Below the pieces are notes generated by a model that saw only the letters and a list, made by a program, of their open reading frames with translations, did not search any database and was not told the DNA's origin. A stretch of 64,000 nucleotides of DNA, from NCBI RefSeq assembly GCF_016464305.1, contig NZ_JAEIOJ010000007.1:310001-374000 (forward strand). The letters run 5' to 3'. A program made the position numbers and the translations under genes. Position 1 is the first letter of the stretch. Every line of letters starts with the position of its first letter. The DNA comes from Umezawaea beigongshangensis. Lineage in GTDB: Bacteria; Actinomycetota; Actinomycetes; Mycobacteriales; Pseudonocardiaceae. Shown here one piece after another: positions 34,261 to 43,817 of this stretch.

Positions 34261-36672
34261 GTGCAGCCGCTCGATCTCCCCGTCCTGCCCGACCTGCCGG
34301 TCCGCGCCGTGCTCGGCGACGTCGTCTCCGCCCTGACCGGGCACGGGACGGCCGTGCTCGTCGCGCCTCCCGGTACGGGCAAGACCACGCTCGTACCGCT
34401 GGCGCTGGCCGCCGCCGGCGGCGGACGCGTCGTCGTCGCCGAGCCGCGTCGGCTCGCGGCCCGCGCCGCCGCGGCCCGCATGGCGTCCCTGCTGGGCGAG
34501 CAGGTGGGCGGGACCGTCGGCTACTCGGTGCGCGGCGACCGCAGGACGTCGAGGGACACCCGCGTCGAGGTCGTGACGTCGGGCCTGCTGGTGCGCCGGT
34601 TGCAGTCCGATCCCGAGCTGTCCGGGGTGGGCACGGTCCTGCTCGACGAGTGCCACGAGCGGCACCTGGACGCCGATCTGCTGCTGGCCCTGCTGCTGGA
34701 CGCGCGGGAGGGGCTGCGTCCGGACCTGCGGTTGCTGGCGACGTCGGCGACGGTCGCCGCGGACCGGTTGGCCGACCTGCTCGGCGACGCGCCGGTGCTG
34801 CGCGCGGAGGCCAGGACGTTCCCCCTCGACGTGCGGTACGCGGCTCCGGCGCGCGGTGAGCGGATCGAGTCCCTGGTGACGCGGACGACCCGCCGAGCGC
34901 TGTCGGAGGTGGACGGTGACGTGCTGGTGTTCCTGCCGGGAGCGGCCGAGATCCACCGGGTGAGCGGGATGCTCGGCCTGGACGACGTCGACGTGCTGCC
35001 GCTGCACGGGCGGCTCGCGGCCGGGGCGCAGGACGACGCGCTGCGGGAGGGGCCGCGGCGGCGGGTGGTGCTGACGACCGCCATCGCCGAGTCCAGCCTC
35101 ACCGTGCCGGGCGTCCGGGTCGTGGTGGACTCGGGGCTGTCGCGCGTGCCGAGGGTGGACCACCGGCGCGGCATGTCGGGCCTGGCGACGGTCCGCGTGT
35201 CGGCCGCGGTCGCCGACCAGCGTGCGGGCCGGGCCGGGCGCGAGGCTCCCGGCACGGTCTACCGGTGCTGGCCGGAGCACGAGCACGCGACGCTGCCCCG
35301 CTACCCGGAGCCGGAGATCCGCACCGCCGACCTGACGGCGCTGGCGCTGGAGCTGGCGTGCTGGGGCACACCGGACGGCAGCGGCCTGGGCTGGTGGGAC
35401 GCGCCGCCGCCGGGCGCCCTGGCTGCGGGACGGGCCGTGCTGACGGCCCTGGGCGCGCTCGACGACGCCGGAAGCGCCACGCAGCGCGGTCGGCGGATGT
35501 CCGGGCTGGGTCTGCACCCGCGGCTCGCGCGGGCGCTGCTCGACGGCGCGGCACGGGTCGGCGCGCGCTCGGCGGCCGAGGTCGTGGCGCTGCTGGACGA
35601 CGACACCCTGGCCGAGGGCGCCGAGGTGTCGGCCGCCCTGCGGGCGCTGCGGTCCGGTTCGGGCGACCGGACGCGGCGCTGGCAGCGGGAGACGCGCCGG
35701 TTGGCCGCGCTGGTCGACGGCGGTGGCCGAGGTCCGGCCGATCCCGCGCTCGTCGTGGCGCTGGCGCAGCCCGAGCGGCTGGCGCGCAGGAGGTCGGCGG
35801 GGTCACCGGTGTACCTGATGGCGGGCGGCACGGCGGTGGAGGTGGCGCCGGGCAGTGGACTCGGCGACGCGGAGTGGCTGGCCGTGGCGGTCGCCGACCG
35901 GCAGCCGGGTCGCAGCGACGGCCGGGTCAGGCTCGCCGCCCGCGCCGACGAGGAACTCGCCGTGAGCGCCGCCCCCGCCCTGCTGACCACGACGGACGAG
36001 GTCAGCTGGGCCGGGGACGTCGTGGCGCGGCGGGTCCGGCGGCTGGGCGCGATCCCGCTGTCCGACGAGCCGCTGCGCCACCCCGACGCCGCCGCGGTGC
36101 GCGCGGCGGTCGTGGCCGGGCTGCGCGCGGAGGGCACGGGTCTGCTGCGCTGGAACGACGACGCCCGGCGCTTGCGCGAACGGGTCTCCTTCCTGCACGA
36201 CGCGCTGGGCGAGCCGTGGCCCGCCGTGGACGACGAGGCGCTGCTCGCGCGGGTGGACGAGTGGCTGGGCGACGCGCGCCGGCGTGCGGACCTGGCCCGC
36301 GTCGACGCCGGGCACGTGCTGCGGCAGCTGCTGCCGTGGCCGGAGGCGGGGCGGCTGGACGAGCTGGCGCCCGATCGGGTGGAGGTGCCGTCCGGTTCGC
36401 GGATCCGGCTCGACTACGCGGGCTCGGGCCCGGCGCTGCCGGTGAAGGTGCAGGAGGTGTTCGGCTGGACCGACACGCCGCGCATCGCGGGCGGACGCGT
36501 GCCGGTCGTGCTGCACCTGCTGTCCCCCGCCGGTCGGCCCACGGCGGTGACGGCCGACCTCGCGTCGTTCTGGCGCACGGGGTATCCGCTGGTCAGGTCC
36601 GAGCTGCGGGGCCGCTACCCCAAGCACCGCTGGCCCGAGGACCCGATGACGGCACCACCGGCCAAACGGTGA
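34261..36672 (+). CDS. hrpB: ATP-dependent helicase HrpB
   Basis: 803 residues, the usual HrpB length. Walker A is APPGTGKTTL (35-44), motif II is LLDECHERHLDAD (DECH), SATVAADRL is motif III, and motif VI is QRAGRAGREAPGTVYRCW. The HrpB-specific C-terminal region ends with PKHRWPEDP, a strong family signature. It is a DEAH/RHA-type helicase, presumed to act on RNA or ribonucleoprotein; its physiological role is unclear in actinobacteria. Start GTG 34261. Short GTGACGTGACGG repeats follow the stop. Confidence 0.9.
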   Translation: MQPLDLPVLPDLPVRAVLGDVVSALTGHGTAVLVAPPGTGKTTLVPLALAAAGGGRVVVAEPRRLAARAAAARMASLLGEQVGGTVGYSVRGDRRTSRDTRVEVVTSGLLVRRLQSDPELSGVGTVLLDECHERHLDADLLLALLLDAREGLRPDLRLLATSATVAADRLADLLGDAPVLRAEARTFPLDVRYAAPARGERIESLVTRTTRRALSEVDGDVLVFLPGAAEIHRVSGMLGLDDVDVLPLHGRLAAGAQDDALREGPRRRVVLTTAIAESSLTVPGVRVVVDSGLSRVPRVDHRRGMSGLATVRVSAAVADQRAGRAGREAPGTVYRCWPEHEHATLPRYPEPEIRTADLTALALELACWGTPDGSGLGWWDAPPPGALAAGRAVLTALGALDDAGSATQRGRRMSGLGLHPRLARALLDGAARVGARSAAEVVALLDDDTLAEGAEVSAALRALRSGSGDRTRRWQRETRRLAALVDGGGRGPADPALVVALAQPERLARRRSAGSPVYLMAGGTAVEVAPGSGLGDAEWLAVAVADRQPGRSDGRVRLAARADEELAVSAAPALLTTTDEVSWAGDVVARRVRRLGAIPLSDEPLRHPDAAAVRAAVVAGLRAEGTGLLRWNDDARRLRERVSFLHDALGEPWPAVDDEALLARVDEWLGDARRRADLARVDAGHVLRQLLPWPEAGRLDELAPDRVEVPSGSRIRLDYAGSGPALPVKVQEVFGWTDTPRIAGGRVPVVLHLLSPAGRPTAVTADLASFWRTGYPLVRSELRGRYPKHRWPEDPMTAPPAKR

Positions 36673-36722
36673 CATCACGGACGGTGATGTGACGGAAGGT
36701 GACGTGACGGACGACGTCACGT
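36667..36722 (+). repeat. GTGA-CGTGACGG repeats ending in a small hairpin
   Basis: Direct copies of GGTGA(C/T)(A/G)T(C/G)ACGG recur at about 36668, 36683 and 36699. The last flows into ACGTGACG (36702-36709), GACGA, CGTCACGT (36715-36722), an 8-bp hairpin. It covers the hrpB stop and may serve as its weak terminator or as an operator for the HD-domain gene. Confidence 0.5.
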
Positions 36723-36808
36723 GCTGGACGCTTCTCGTGGAGCGGGCGGAGCGCCCGTGCACGCGCGGCGGGAGCGGAGCAGCACCCGACCACGACGCTG
36801 GAGGTCCG

Positions 36809-37462
36809 GTGATCGACGAGGACTGGGACGGGGCGATCGCCGCACTGGGCGGCACGCCGACGGGCGGCGCGGACCTGGTGGCCCGCTACGCGGAACCGCA
36901 CCGCCACCACCACACGGCGGACCACGTCCGAGCCGTGCTGACGGCGGCCGAGCGACCGGCCGCGAGCCTGCCCGCACAGGAACGGCACCTCCTCGCGCTG
37001 GCGATCTGCGCCCACGACGTGGTCTACGAGGGCGCGGCGGGCGAGGACGAGCGGGCGAGCGCGGCCTGGGCGGCCGAGACGCTGACGAGGGCGGGACTGG
37101 CGCGCGATCTGATCACGAGGGTCCAGACCCTGGTCCTGGCGACGATCACCCACGAACCGGAGGACGACCTGGAGGCGATCCTCCTGGACGCCGACCTGGC
37201 CGTCCTGGCGGCGGACGCCAGCACCTACGACGCCTACGCGAGAGCGGTCCGCCGGGAGTACGCGAGGTACGACGACGAGGCATGGGCCAGCGGCAGGGCG
37301 AGGGTCCTGCGAGCCCTCCTGACCAGACCCCGGATCTACACGAGGGCCGCTGAGCTGGAGCGGAGAGCACGTCACAACCTGCGAGCGGAACTGGCGACGC
37401 TGGCCCCCGGAGCACGAGCAGAGCCCGGCCCCGGCCTCGAACGCCCGGCCCGCGGTGCCTGA
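36809..37462 (+). CDS. HD-domain metal-dependent phosphohydrolase-like protein
   Basis: 217 residues, all helical. The N-terminal RYAEPHRHHHTADHVRAVL carries the first histidines. ALAICAHDVVYEG provides the HD pair, and LLDADLAVL the final aspartate. This matches the family of predicted metal-dependent HD hydrolases (COG4339-like), probably acting on a nucleotide or phosphomonoester; the substrate is not known. Start GTG 36809 with GGAGG four bases upstream is preferred; an upstream ATG would add 40 low-complexity residues. A triple 22-bp repeat begins at its stop codon. Confidence 0.8.
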   Translation: MIDEDWDGAIAALGGTPTGGADLVARYAEPHRHHHTADHVRAVLTAAERPAASLPAQERHLLALAICAHDVVYEGAAGEDERASAAWAAETLTRAGLARDLITRVQTLVLATITHEPEDDLEAILLDADLAVLAADASTYDAYARAVRREYARYDDEAWASGRARVLRALLTRPRIYTRAAELERRARHNLRAELATLAPGARAEPGPGLERPARGA

Positions 37463-37522
37463 ACGGTCAACTCGCGGTGCTCGAACGCTCAACTCGACGT
37501 GCTCGAACGCTCAACTCGCGGT
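37457..37522 (+). repeat. Three tandem 22-bp repeats at the end of the HD-domain gene
   Basis: Three head-to-tail units, 37457-37478, 37479-37500 and 37501-37522, follow the pattern GCTCGAACGCTCAACTCGCGGT. Unit one has three changes and contains the TGA of the HD gene; unit two has two. The repeat stops just before the terminator hairpin of tmRNA. Confidence 0.85.
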
Positions 37523-37529
37523 TCCGGAA

Positions 37530-37572
37530 CGACGAACGGCCCGTGCTCTTCGCGAGCGCGGGCCGTTCGTCG
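37530..37572. terminator. Terminator of tmRNA, shared with the HD-domain gene
   Basis: A 14-bp perfect stem (CGACGAACGGCCCG, 37530-37543, with its complement at 37559-37572), extended internally by GCTC/GAGC. It starts three bases past the 3' end of tmRNA. Confidence 0.85.
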
Positions 37573-37574
37573 AG

Positions 37575-37945
37575 TGGAGGTGCCGGGAATCGAACCCGGG
37601 TCCTTCGCCGTTTCATCAGGGCTTCTCCGTGCGCAGTCCGCTATGCCTCTACTCGGCCCCCGCGATCACACGGACGAGTTCGCTGTGACGGGCCCAGTCA
37701 CTGTGAGTTTCCCGACCACTCCCCGTGACCGGGAGTGGCGGTGAGCCTCCTAGCTGATGCCGGCGACCGGAACGGAGGCACTTCCGGGCCGACAGCGTTG
37801 CTCCTAGCCTCAGGCGGCGAGGGCGAACGCGCGCTGGTTATTAGCCTTGGCGCTTATTGGTTTGCGATGACGCTTGCGGTGGTCTCTCGCCTGCACCGGC
37901 ACGCTTCCCCTGAGTCGACGCACAAAGTCGAAACCGTTCACCCCC
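37575..37945 (-). ncRNA. ssrA: Transfer-messenger RNA (tmRNA)
   Basis: 371 bases on the minus strand. The 5' end GGGGGTGAACGGTTTCGAC and the 3' end GTTCGATTCCCGGCACCTCCA pair as an alanine-type acceptor stem with G3-U70. The tag frame runs from GCT at 37845 to TGA at 37810 and encodes ANNQRAFALAA, a typical actinobacterial tag ending in the ALAA degron. It rescues stalled ribosomes together with SmpB, which is encoded at 41673-42149. CCA is not encoded; the terminator hairpin lies immediately downstream. Confidence 0.97.
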
Positions 37946-38121
37946 GTGGTGTGTCCACTTGCTCTGCGCCCAGCATAACGCCTCCGTCGAGCGAGTTCAC
38001 TCCCAGCGTCGCGGCGCGGGGTAGGGCTGCCCCCACCAGCGCCACGCTGGCTGACCTCATGGTCTCGGACGAGTGACGACGAGATGCTGGACGAGCACAT
38101 CCGGCCACACGAGGTGGGGAC

Positions 38122-39360
38122 ATGACCACACGCACTCCGCACGTCGCAGCGACAGCGGGCTACCTGCTGCTGAACCTGGTGACGGGCATCTTCTGGTTCG
38201 TGCTGCTGGTGACGATGCTGGCGGTGAGCACGGGTCTGCTCGTGGTCTGGGTGGGCGTACCGCTGCTGGTCCTGACGCTGAGCACCGCGCGCGGCGCGGC
38301 CCACCTGGAGCGGGCGTGGGTGCGCGCGGCTCTGGGGGTGGACGTCCCGCCGCCGTACCGGCCGTCGCCGCGGGGCGGGGTGCTCGCGCGGGCGCGCGTG
38401 CTGGTGTCCGACCCGGCGACGTGGCGGGAGGTGGCGTACTTCCTGCTGCTCCTGCCGCTCGGTGTGGTCGAGTTCGCGCTGGTGGTGGCCATGATCTCCG
38501 GGACGGCCGGGCTGATCGCCCTGCCGGTGACGATCTACCACTACCCGTTCGACGTGCACGTCGCCGGTGGCCTGTACGTGATCGACGGCTTCTTCTCGGC
38601 GCTGCCGGTGACGGGGCTGGGGGTGCTGCTGGGCTACGGCACGCTGCACGTGCTGCGCTTCCTCGGCCGGACGCACGGAGCGCTGGCGTCGGCGCTGCTG
38701 GGACCGTCGCAGAACTCGGTGCTGGCGGCGGAGGCGGCCCGGCTGCACGCGAGCCGGGCGCGCGGTGTGGAGGCCGCCGAGGCGGAGCGGCGGCGCATCG
38801 AGCGGGACCTGCACGACGGCGCGCAGCAGCGCCTGGTGGCGGTGGCGATGGGCCTGGGCCGGGCGAGGACGAAGCTGGACTCGGAGCCGGAGGCCGCGCG
38901 GGAGCTGATCGCGGAGGCGCACGCGGACGCGAAGCTCGCGATCTCCGAACTGCGGGACCTGGCGCGGGGCATCTACCCGTCGGTGCTGGGCGACCGGGGG
39001 CTGGACGCGGCGCTGTCGTCGCTGGCGGCGAAGTGCCCGGTGCCGGTGGACCTGACGGTGGACGTGGAGCCGCGCCCGCCGACGGCGGTGGAGAGCGCGG
39101 CCTACTTCACGGTGGCGGAGGCGCTGACCAACGTCGGCAAGTACGCGAACGCGACCCGCGCGGAGGTGACCGTGCGCCGGGTGCCGACGGGTCTGCTGGT
39201 GGAGGTCGTGGACGACGGCAGGGGCGGCGCCGAGATCCGGCCGGGGGGTGGGCTCGCCGGGCTGGCGGACCGGGCTGCCACCATCGACGGCGTCGTGGTG
39301 GTGCTGAGCCCGGTGGGCGGGCCGACGGTGATCAGAGCGGAGCTGCCGTGCGCGTGGTGA
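38122..39360 (+). CDS. Two-component sensor histidine kinase, NarL/DesK class
   Basis: 412 residues. Four membrane helices in the first 175 residues form the sensor, with a short cytoplasmic loop between helices 2 and 3 and no large external domain. The HisKA_3 dimerisation motif is RRIERDLHDGAQQRL with phospho-acceptor His231. The ATPase domain has EALTNVGKYANA (N-box) and VVDDGRGGA (G1). It phosphorylates the response regulator encoded by the overlapping next gene. Membrane sensors of this type often detect cell-envelope stress, but no ligand can be read. Confidence 0.9.
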   Translation: MTTRTPHVAATAGYLLLNLVTGIFWFVLLVTMLAVSTGLLVVWVGVPLLVLTLSTARGAAHLERAWVRAALGVDVPPPYRPSPRGGVLARARVLVSDPATWREVAYFLLLLPLGVVEFALVVAMISGTAGLIALPVTIYHYPFDVHVAGGLYVIDGFFSALPVTGLGVLLGYGTLHVLRFLGRTHGALASALLGPSQNSVLAAEAARLHASRARGVEAAEAERRRIERDLHDGAQQRLVAVAMGLGRARTKLDSEPEAARELIAEAHADAKLAISELRDLARGIYPSVLGDRGLDAALSSLAAKCPVPVDLTVDVEPRPPTAVESAAYFTVAEALTNVGKYANATRAEVTVRRVPTGLLVEVVDDGRGGAEIRPGGGLAGLADRAATIDGVVVVLSPVGGPTVIRAELPCAW

Positions 39361-39992
39361 TGGCCGAGGACTCGGTGCTGCTGCGAGTGGGCGTGCAGCG
39401 CCTGCTGGCCGACGAGGGCATCGAGACGGTCGCGGCGGTCGAGGACGGCGACGCCCTGCTGGCCGCCGTGCGGGAGCACCGGCCCGACCTGGCGCTGGTG
39501 GACGTGCGGATGCCGCCGACGTTCACCGACGAGGGCCTGCGGGCGGCGATCGAGGCGCGCAAGCGCGTGCCGGGTCTGCCGGTGCTGGTGCTGTCGCAGT
39601 ACGTGGAGGAGCGCTACGCGGTGGAGCTGCTCGCGGGCGGCGCCAGCGGTGTCGGGTACCTCCTCAAGGAGCGGGTGGCCGACGTCGCGGAGTTCGTGGA
39701 CTCGCTGCGCCGCGTCGCGGCGGGCGGCACGAGCATCGACCACGAGGTCGTCACGCAGCTGATGGCGCGCAGCCGCCGCAAGCCGGTGGACTCGCTGACG
39801 CAGCGGGAGCGCGAGGTGCTGGGCCTCATGGCGCAGGGCATGTCCAACGGCGCGATCGGCGCGGCTCTGGTGGTGTCGGACGGCGCGGTGGAGAAGCACG
39901 TGGGCAACATCTTCGCGAAGCTGGGCCTGGAGCCGAGCTCGTCGGAGCACCGCCGGGTGCGGGCCGTCCTGACCTACCTCGACCTGGCGTAG
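39348..39992 (+). CDS. Two-component response regulator, NarL/LuxR family
   Basis: 214 residues. The receiver domain has the acidic pair in MAEDSV (Glu7, Asp8), phospho-acceptor Asp52 in VDVRMPP, and Lys in YLLKERV. The C-terminal LuxR helix-turn-helix is LTQREREVLGLMAQGMSNGA, then VEKHVGNIFAKLGL. Start GTG 39348, five bases after GGAG, overlaps the kinase gene by 13 bases; ATG 39360 is possible but would remove the first beta-strand. Its stop lies inside the 3' end of the convergent transporter gene (19-base overlap). Confidence 0.9.
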   Translation: MRVVMAEDSVLLRVGVQRLLADEGIETVAAVEDGDALLAAVREHRPDLALVDVRMPPTFTDEGLRAAIEARKRVPGLPVLVLSQYVEERYAVELLAGGASGVGYLLKERVADVAEFVDSLRRVAAGGTSIDHEVVTQLMARSRRKPVDSLTQREREVLGLMAQGMSNGAIGAALVVSDGAVEKHVGNIFAKLGLEPSSSEHRRVRAVLTYLDLA

Positions 39993-41053
39993 GCGGCGGG
40001 CCACGCCTTCACGGGACGCAGGTTCTGCACGGTCGGGTCGTCGGCTCCCGCCGGCACGACCCTCAGGGTGATGGTCTGCGCCTCGGCCAGGGCGAGCGGC
40101 GCCCACGCCGGATCGTCGAGGTGTCCCGCGATGCGCCACGGCTCCGGGTTCGCGGCGGCGCGGCGCGCGGCTCGGGCGTCCCCGCCGACGACGACGGCGA
40201 CCCCGACGAGCACGAGCAGCAGACCGGGCAGCGCGACGAGCGCGGGCACCTGACCCAGCCACACCAGCGCGACGACGGCGGCGACGGGTGCCTCCATCAG
40301 CAGGGCCACGCTCAGCGTCGTCGCGGACACCCGGCCGAGGACGAAGCTCATCGACGTCTGGCCGAGCAGCTGCGGCAGCAGCACGAGCCCGGCGATGGCG
40401 AACCAGGTGGGCGTGTCGAAGCCGACGAGCGGCAGACCACCGGCGAGGCACGCCACCAGCAGCCAGAACGTGCAGGTCGCGAAGCAGATCGTGGCGTAGG
40501 TGGTGGTGCCGGTTCCGGTGCGGGCCCGCTCCCCCAGCGCCGCGTACCCGGCCATGCCGATCGCGCCGACGACGGCGAGGAGGTCGCCGATGAGCGCCGT
40601 GCCCTCCACGCTGACGTCGGCCCCGGCCGCGGCGATCGAGCCGAGCACGGCGATGCCGGTCCCGAGCCAGGTCAGCGCGGGCAGCCGACGGCCCTGGCCG
40701 ACGGCGATGAGGCCCTGCCACACGGGCTGGGTGGACACCAGGGCGGTGGCGGTGGCCACGGACGTGAGCTGCGCGCTGGGCATGAACGCCGCGAAGTGCA
40801 GCGCGAGGCACGACCCCGCGGCGAAGCACAGCAGCAGGTCGCGGCGCCGGCCGGAGCGGAACAGCGAGAACAGCTCGGCGCGGTCGGTCAGCAGCGCCAC
40901 GGCCGTGATGACGACCAGCCCGATGGCGTTGCGCCAGAACGCCAGGACGAGCGCCGGTGCCGAGCCGAACGCCGCCAGCGGGGCGGTGGCGGAGAACGTG
41001 AGCACGACGAGGCACATGGCCCCGGTGGACACCAGGGCAGCGCGGGACGACAC
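39974..41053 (-). CDS. EamA/DMT-family transporter
   Basis: 359 residues with ten hydrophobic helices in two EamA repeats. The first repeat ends with LVSTQPVWQGLI, the second with LMEAPVAAVVALVWLGQ, both classical EamA features. The C-terminal 60 residues are an unusual soluble extension containing WRIAGHLDDPAW. It probably exports or imports a small metabolite; the substrate is unknown. Start GTG 41053 with AAGGG about eight bases upstream; a longer frame would add a non-conserved arginine-rich stretch. Confidence 0.8.
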   Translation of the reverse strand: MSSRAALVSTGAMCLVVLTFSATAPLAAFGSAPALVLAFWRNAIGLVVITAVALLTDRAELFSLFRSGRRRDLLLCFAAGSCLALHFAAFMPSAQLTSVATATALVSTQPVWQGLIAVGQGRRLPALTWLGTGIAVLGSIAAAGADVSVEGTALIGDLLAVVGAIGMAGYAALGERARTGTGTTTYATICFATCTFWLLVACLAGGLPLVGFDTPTWFAIAGLVLLPQLLGQTSMSFVLGRVSATTLSVALLMEAPVAAVVALVWLGQVPALVALPGLLLVLVGVAVVVGGDARAARRAAANPEPWRIAGHLDDPAWAPLALAEAQTITLRVVPAGADDPTVQNLRPVKAWPAAYARSR

Positions 41054-41672
41054 GGGGAGACCCTTCGACGCTGGACGAGCGGGGTTCGGCACATCACGGG
41101 GAGGACGACACGACGCGCACCGCGGAACTCCGGACGGCGGTGGGCTCTGAACAGCTCGGGTCGTGCGCAAGTGATCTTTCCCGTGCCGCGATCGGCGTGG
41201 CAAGCGCGCGGTGATCCGGGGGAAGAGTTGCCGGTACCGACGCACCGGGGCGCAACCTCGCCGCCGCCGCGGCGTCCGTGCGCGAGCCGACCGGACCGGG
41301 GTGTCGCGCGAGACGGCGCGCGGGACGGCGCGCGAAACAGCGCGGGGAGCGGTGCAGGGAGCGGTGCGGGGAGCGGTGCGGGGAACGGGCCGCCGAGGCG
41401 GTGGGCGCTCGCGGCTCAGCCGGTGATCGCGCGGACCTGCTCGGCGCAGGCGCGGGGGACGGCCGGGAAGTCGCTGCCGAGCGCCGCGCGGCCGCCCGCG
41501 GCGTCGCACCGGGGCGCCCCGGCGAACACGGCGGGCCCGGTGTGCGCGCCCGGCGCGAGCCCGTGTCCACAGTGGATCAGCACGGGCACGCCGCCGGCGT
41601 GCGGGCGCACCGGACCCGGAGTCCCCGGACCGGCGAGCCGGCCGGGGATGTCCGCGTCGGTGGCCGGACCGC
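41054..41672. other. Intergenic region with short tandem repeats, no supported gene
   Basis: About 620 bases without a convincing gene. Between 41302 and 41390 lie GACGGCGCGCG direct copies and four near-perfect GGGGAGCGGTGC units in tandem. A minus-strand frame is open from SmpB through to 41416, but it has no start signal and no recognisable product. Confidence 0.6.
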
Positions 41673-42149
41673 TCAGTAGCGGCCCTTGAGAGCGCGGCCG
41701 TGCGCCTTGGCGATCTCGCGCGTGGCGTCGCGCTTCGCCAGGTCCTGGCGCTTGTCGTAGGACTTCTTGCCCTTCGCGAGCGCCAGCTCGACCTTGACGT
41801 AGCCGTCGGAGAAGTACATCTGGAGCGGGATCAGGCTGAGCCCGCTCTCCTTCGTCTTGCCGATCAGCCGTTCGATCTCGTTGCGGTGCAGCAGCAGCTT
41901 GCGCTTGCGCCGCACCTCGTGGTTCGTCCACGTCCCCGCCACGTACTCGGGGATGTGGAGCGCGTGCAGCCAGATCTCGCCGTCGTCCACCGAGGCGAAC
42001 GCGTCCACGAGGGACGCGCGGCCCATGCGGAGGCTCTTCACCTCGGTGCCGACGAGCACGACTCCGGCTTCGTAGGTGTCGAGGACGGTGTAGTCGTGCC
42101 GAGCCTTGCGGTTCGACGCGATCACCTTCCTGCCGCGTTCCTTGACCAT
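41673..42149 (-). CDS. smpB: tmRNA-binding protein SmpB
   Basis: 158 residues, full length. Family motifs: [39 protein letters not shown], then LHALHIPEY, and the basic C-terminal tail [20 protein letters not shown] that enters the mRNA channel. It binds tmRNA, encoded 3.7 kb away on the same strand, and delivers it to stalled ribosomes. It follows ftsX by 30 bases in an ftsE-ftsX-smpB order common in actinobacteria. Start ATG 42149. Confidence 0.97.
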   Translation of the reverse strand: MVKERGRKVIASNRKARHDYTVLDTYEAGVVLVGTEVKSLRMGRASLVDAFASVDDGEIWLHALHIPEYVAGTWTNHEVRRKRKLLLHRNEIERLIGKTKESGLSLIPLQMYFSDGYVKVELALAKGKKSYDKRQDLAKRDATREIAKAHGRALKGRY

Positions 42150-42179
42150 GACGGCGATTTTACGTGATCAGGCCACCCG

Positions 42180-43082
42180 TTAAAGGCGGACGTACAGGCG
42201 GAGCGTGACGTAGCCGGTGACCGCGGAGATCACGATCGCGGTGAGCAGCAGGTACGGGGAGATCAGCAGCACGTCGAGCTGCCCGAGCTGGGGCAGGATG
42301 CCCGACTGGATCGGGTCGCGCAGCACCCGGTCGAGGAAGAACGCCTTGCCGAGCATCAGCCCGACGACGGCGACCAGGGCGCCGATGACACCGGCGACGA
42401 CCGCCTCGATGAGGAACGGCAGCTGCGTGTACCACCGCGTCGCGCCCACCAGGCGCATGATGCCGACCTCGGTCCTGCGGGTGAACGCGGAGACCTGGAT
42501 CGTGTTGGAGATCAGCAGCAGGGCGGCGAACGCCTGCACGAGCGCGATGGCGAAGGCCGCGTTGCGGATGCCGTTGAGCACGTCGAACAGTCGCGACAGG
42601 AACTTGCCCTGGTCGTCGACGTTCTTCACGCCCGCCTTGCCGGTGAACGCCTGGACCACGACGTCCGACCGCTCCGGGTCCTCCAGCTTGACGCGGAAGG
42701 TCGCGGGGATCGCCTCCGGCCTGGCCAGCTTCACCAGTTCGGGCTGCGCCTCGAAGATCGCCTTGAAGCGCTCGAAGCCCTTCTCGCGGTTCTCGAAGAC
42801 GACGGACTCGACGCCCGAGGTCTTCTCCAGGGCGCTGCGGAGACCGGCGCACGGCTGCTGCGAGCAGTCCTTGTCGTTCACGCTGACGTCGTTGGTCAGG
42901 TAGACCGCGACCTCCAGCTTGCCCGAGTAGTTGGTCTGCATCTTATCGATCATGGAGACGACGAGCAGACCACCACCGAGCAGGCCGAGCGAGATCGCCG
43001 TCGTGATGATCATCGCGATCGTCATCGTGACGTTTCTGCGGAGGCCGGTCACGACCTCGCTGAACACGAAGCTGGTACGCAT
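42180..43082 (-). CDS. ftsX: Cell-division protein FtsX
   Basis: 300 residues with four membrane helices (about 21-44, 175-198, 225-250 and 270-295). The extracellular domain between helices 1 and 2 carries the two cysteines of actinobacterial FtsX (KDCSQQPC). The short loop FTRRTEVGIMRLVGATRWY couples to FtsE. FtsEX is an ABC-type mechanotransmitter that activates septal peptidoglycan hydrolases, RipC in mycobacteria. It is downstream of ftsE by 45 bases. Start ATG 43082. Confidence 0.97.
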   Translation of the reverse strand: MRTSFVFSEVVTGLRRNVTMTIAMIITTAISLGLLGGGLLVVSMIDKMQTNYSGKLEVAVYLTNDVSVNDKDCSQQPCAGLRSALEKTSGVESVVFENREKGFERFKAIFEAQPELVKLARPEAIPATFRVKLEDPERSDVVVQAFTGKAGVKNVDDQGKFLSRLFDVLNGIRNAAFAIALVQAFAALLLISNTIQVSAFTRRTEVGIMRLVGATRWYTQLPFLIEAVVAGVIGALVAVVGLMLGKAFFLDRVLRDPIQSGILPQLGQLDVLLISPYLLLTAIVISAVTGYVTLRLYVRL

Positions 43083-43127
43083 CGGGGGCGGCGTTCCTTG
43101 GGTCGGGGGTGGGAGGGTGTCTCGGGG

Positions 43128-43817
43128 TCAGCGACCGACGCCGTAGACGCCCCGCGCGTCGTCGCGGACCACCCGGCCGAGGCTGAGCTCGACGACGCGG
43201 CGACGCATGGAGTCGACGATCGAGTGGTCGTGGGTGGCCATCACGACCGTCGTGCCGGTGCGGTTGATCCGCTCCAGCAGCAGCATGATGTCCTGGCTGG
43301 TGTCGGGGTCCAGGTTTCCGGTGGGCTCGTCGGCGATCAGCACGAGCGGGCGGTTCACGAACGCGCGGGCGATGGCCACGCGCTGCTGCTCACCACCGGA
43401 CAACTCGTGCGGGAGCCGATCCGCCTTGCCCTCCAGACCGACGAGCTGGAGGACCTCGGGCACGACCTTGACGATGGTGTTGCGGGGCTTGCCGATGACC
43501 TCCAGCGCGAACGCCACGTTCTCCGCGACGGTCTTGTTGGAGAGCAGCCGGAAGTCCTGGAACACGCAGCCGATGGACTGACGCAGGCGGGGAACCCTGC
43601 GCCGGGACATCTTGGCCACGTCGAAGTTGGACACGTAGACGCGTCCCCTGCTCGGCACCTCCTCGCGCAGCAACAGCCGCAGGAAGGTCGATTTACCGGA
43701 CCCCGAGGGTCCGATCAGGAACACGAACTCACCCTTGTCCATCTCGACCGAGACGTCGTCGAGCGCGGGGCGCGTGGAGGTCTTGTAGACCTTGGAAACG
43801 TGTTCGAGCCGAATCAC
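43128..43817 (-). CDS. ftsE: Cell-division ATP-binding protein FtsE
   Basis: 229 residues. Walker A is [10 protein letters not shown], the Q-loop FQDFRLL is FtsE-like, the signature is [14 protein letters not shown], Walker B is [17 protein letters not shown], and the switch His is in ATHDHSIVD. It is the ATPase partner of FtsX and powers conformational signalling across the membrane during septation. Start ATG 43817. It is the first gene of an ftsE-ftsX-smpB operon; prfB lies about 100 bases upstream on the same strand. Confidence 0.97.
   Translation of the reverse strand: MIRLEHVSKVYKTSTRPALDDVSVEMDKGEFVFLIGPSGSGKSTFLRLLLREEVPSRGRVYVSNFDVAKMSRRRVPRLRQSIGCVFQDFRLLSNKTVAENVAFALEVIGKPRNTIVKVVPEVLQLVGLEGKADRLPHELSGGEQQRVAIARAFVNRPLVLIADEPTGNLDPDTSQDIMLLLERINRTGTTVVMATHDHSIVDSMRRRVVELSLGRVVRDDARGVYGVGR

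Noticed and set aside
38073-39992. A single long frame covering both the histidine kinase and the response regulator
   Set aside because: Only the part after 39348 is the response regulator. The earlier part is an out-of-frame translation of the kinase gene.
41416-41931. A minus-strand frame running from inside smpB to 41416
   Set aside because: No start codon with a ribosome-binding site, no recognisable domain, and half of it is off-frame smpB.
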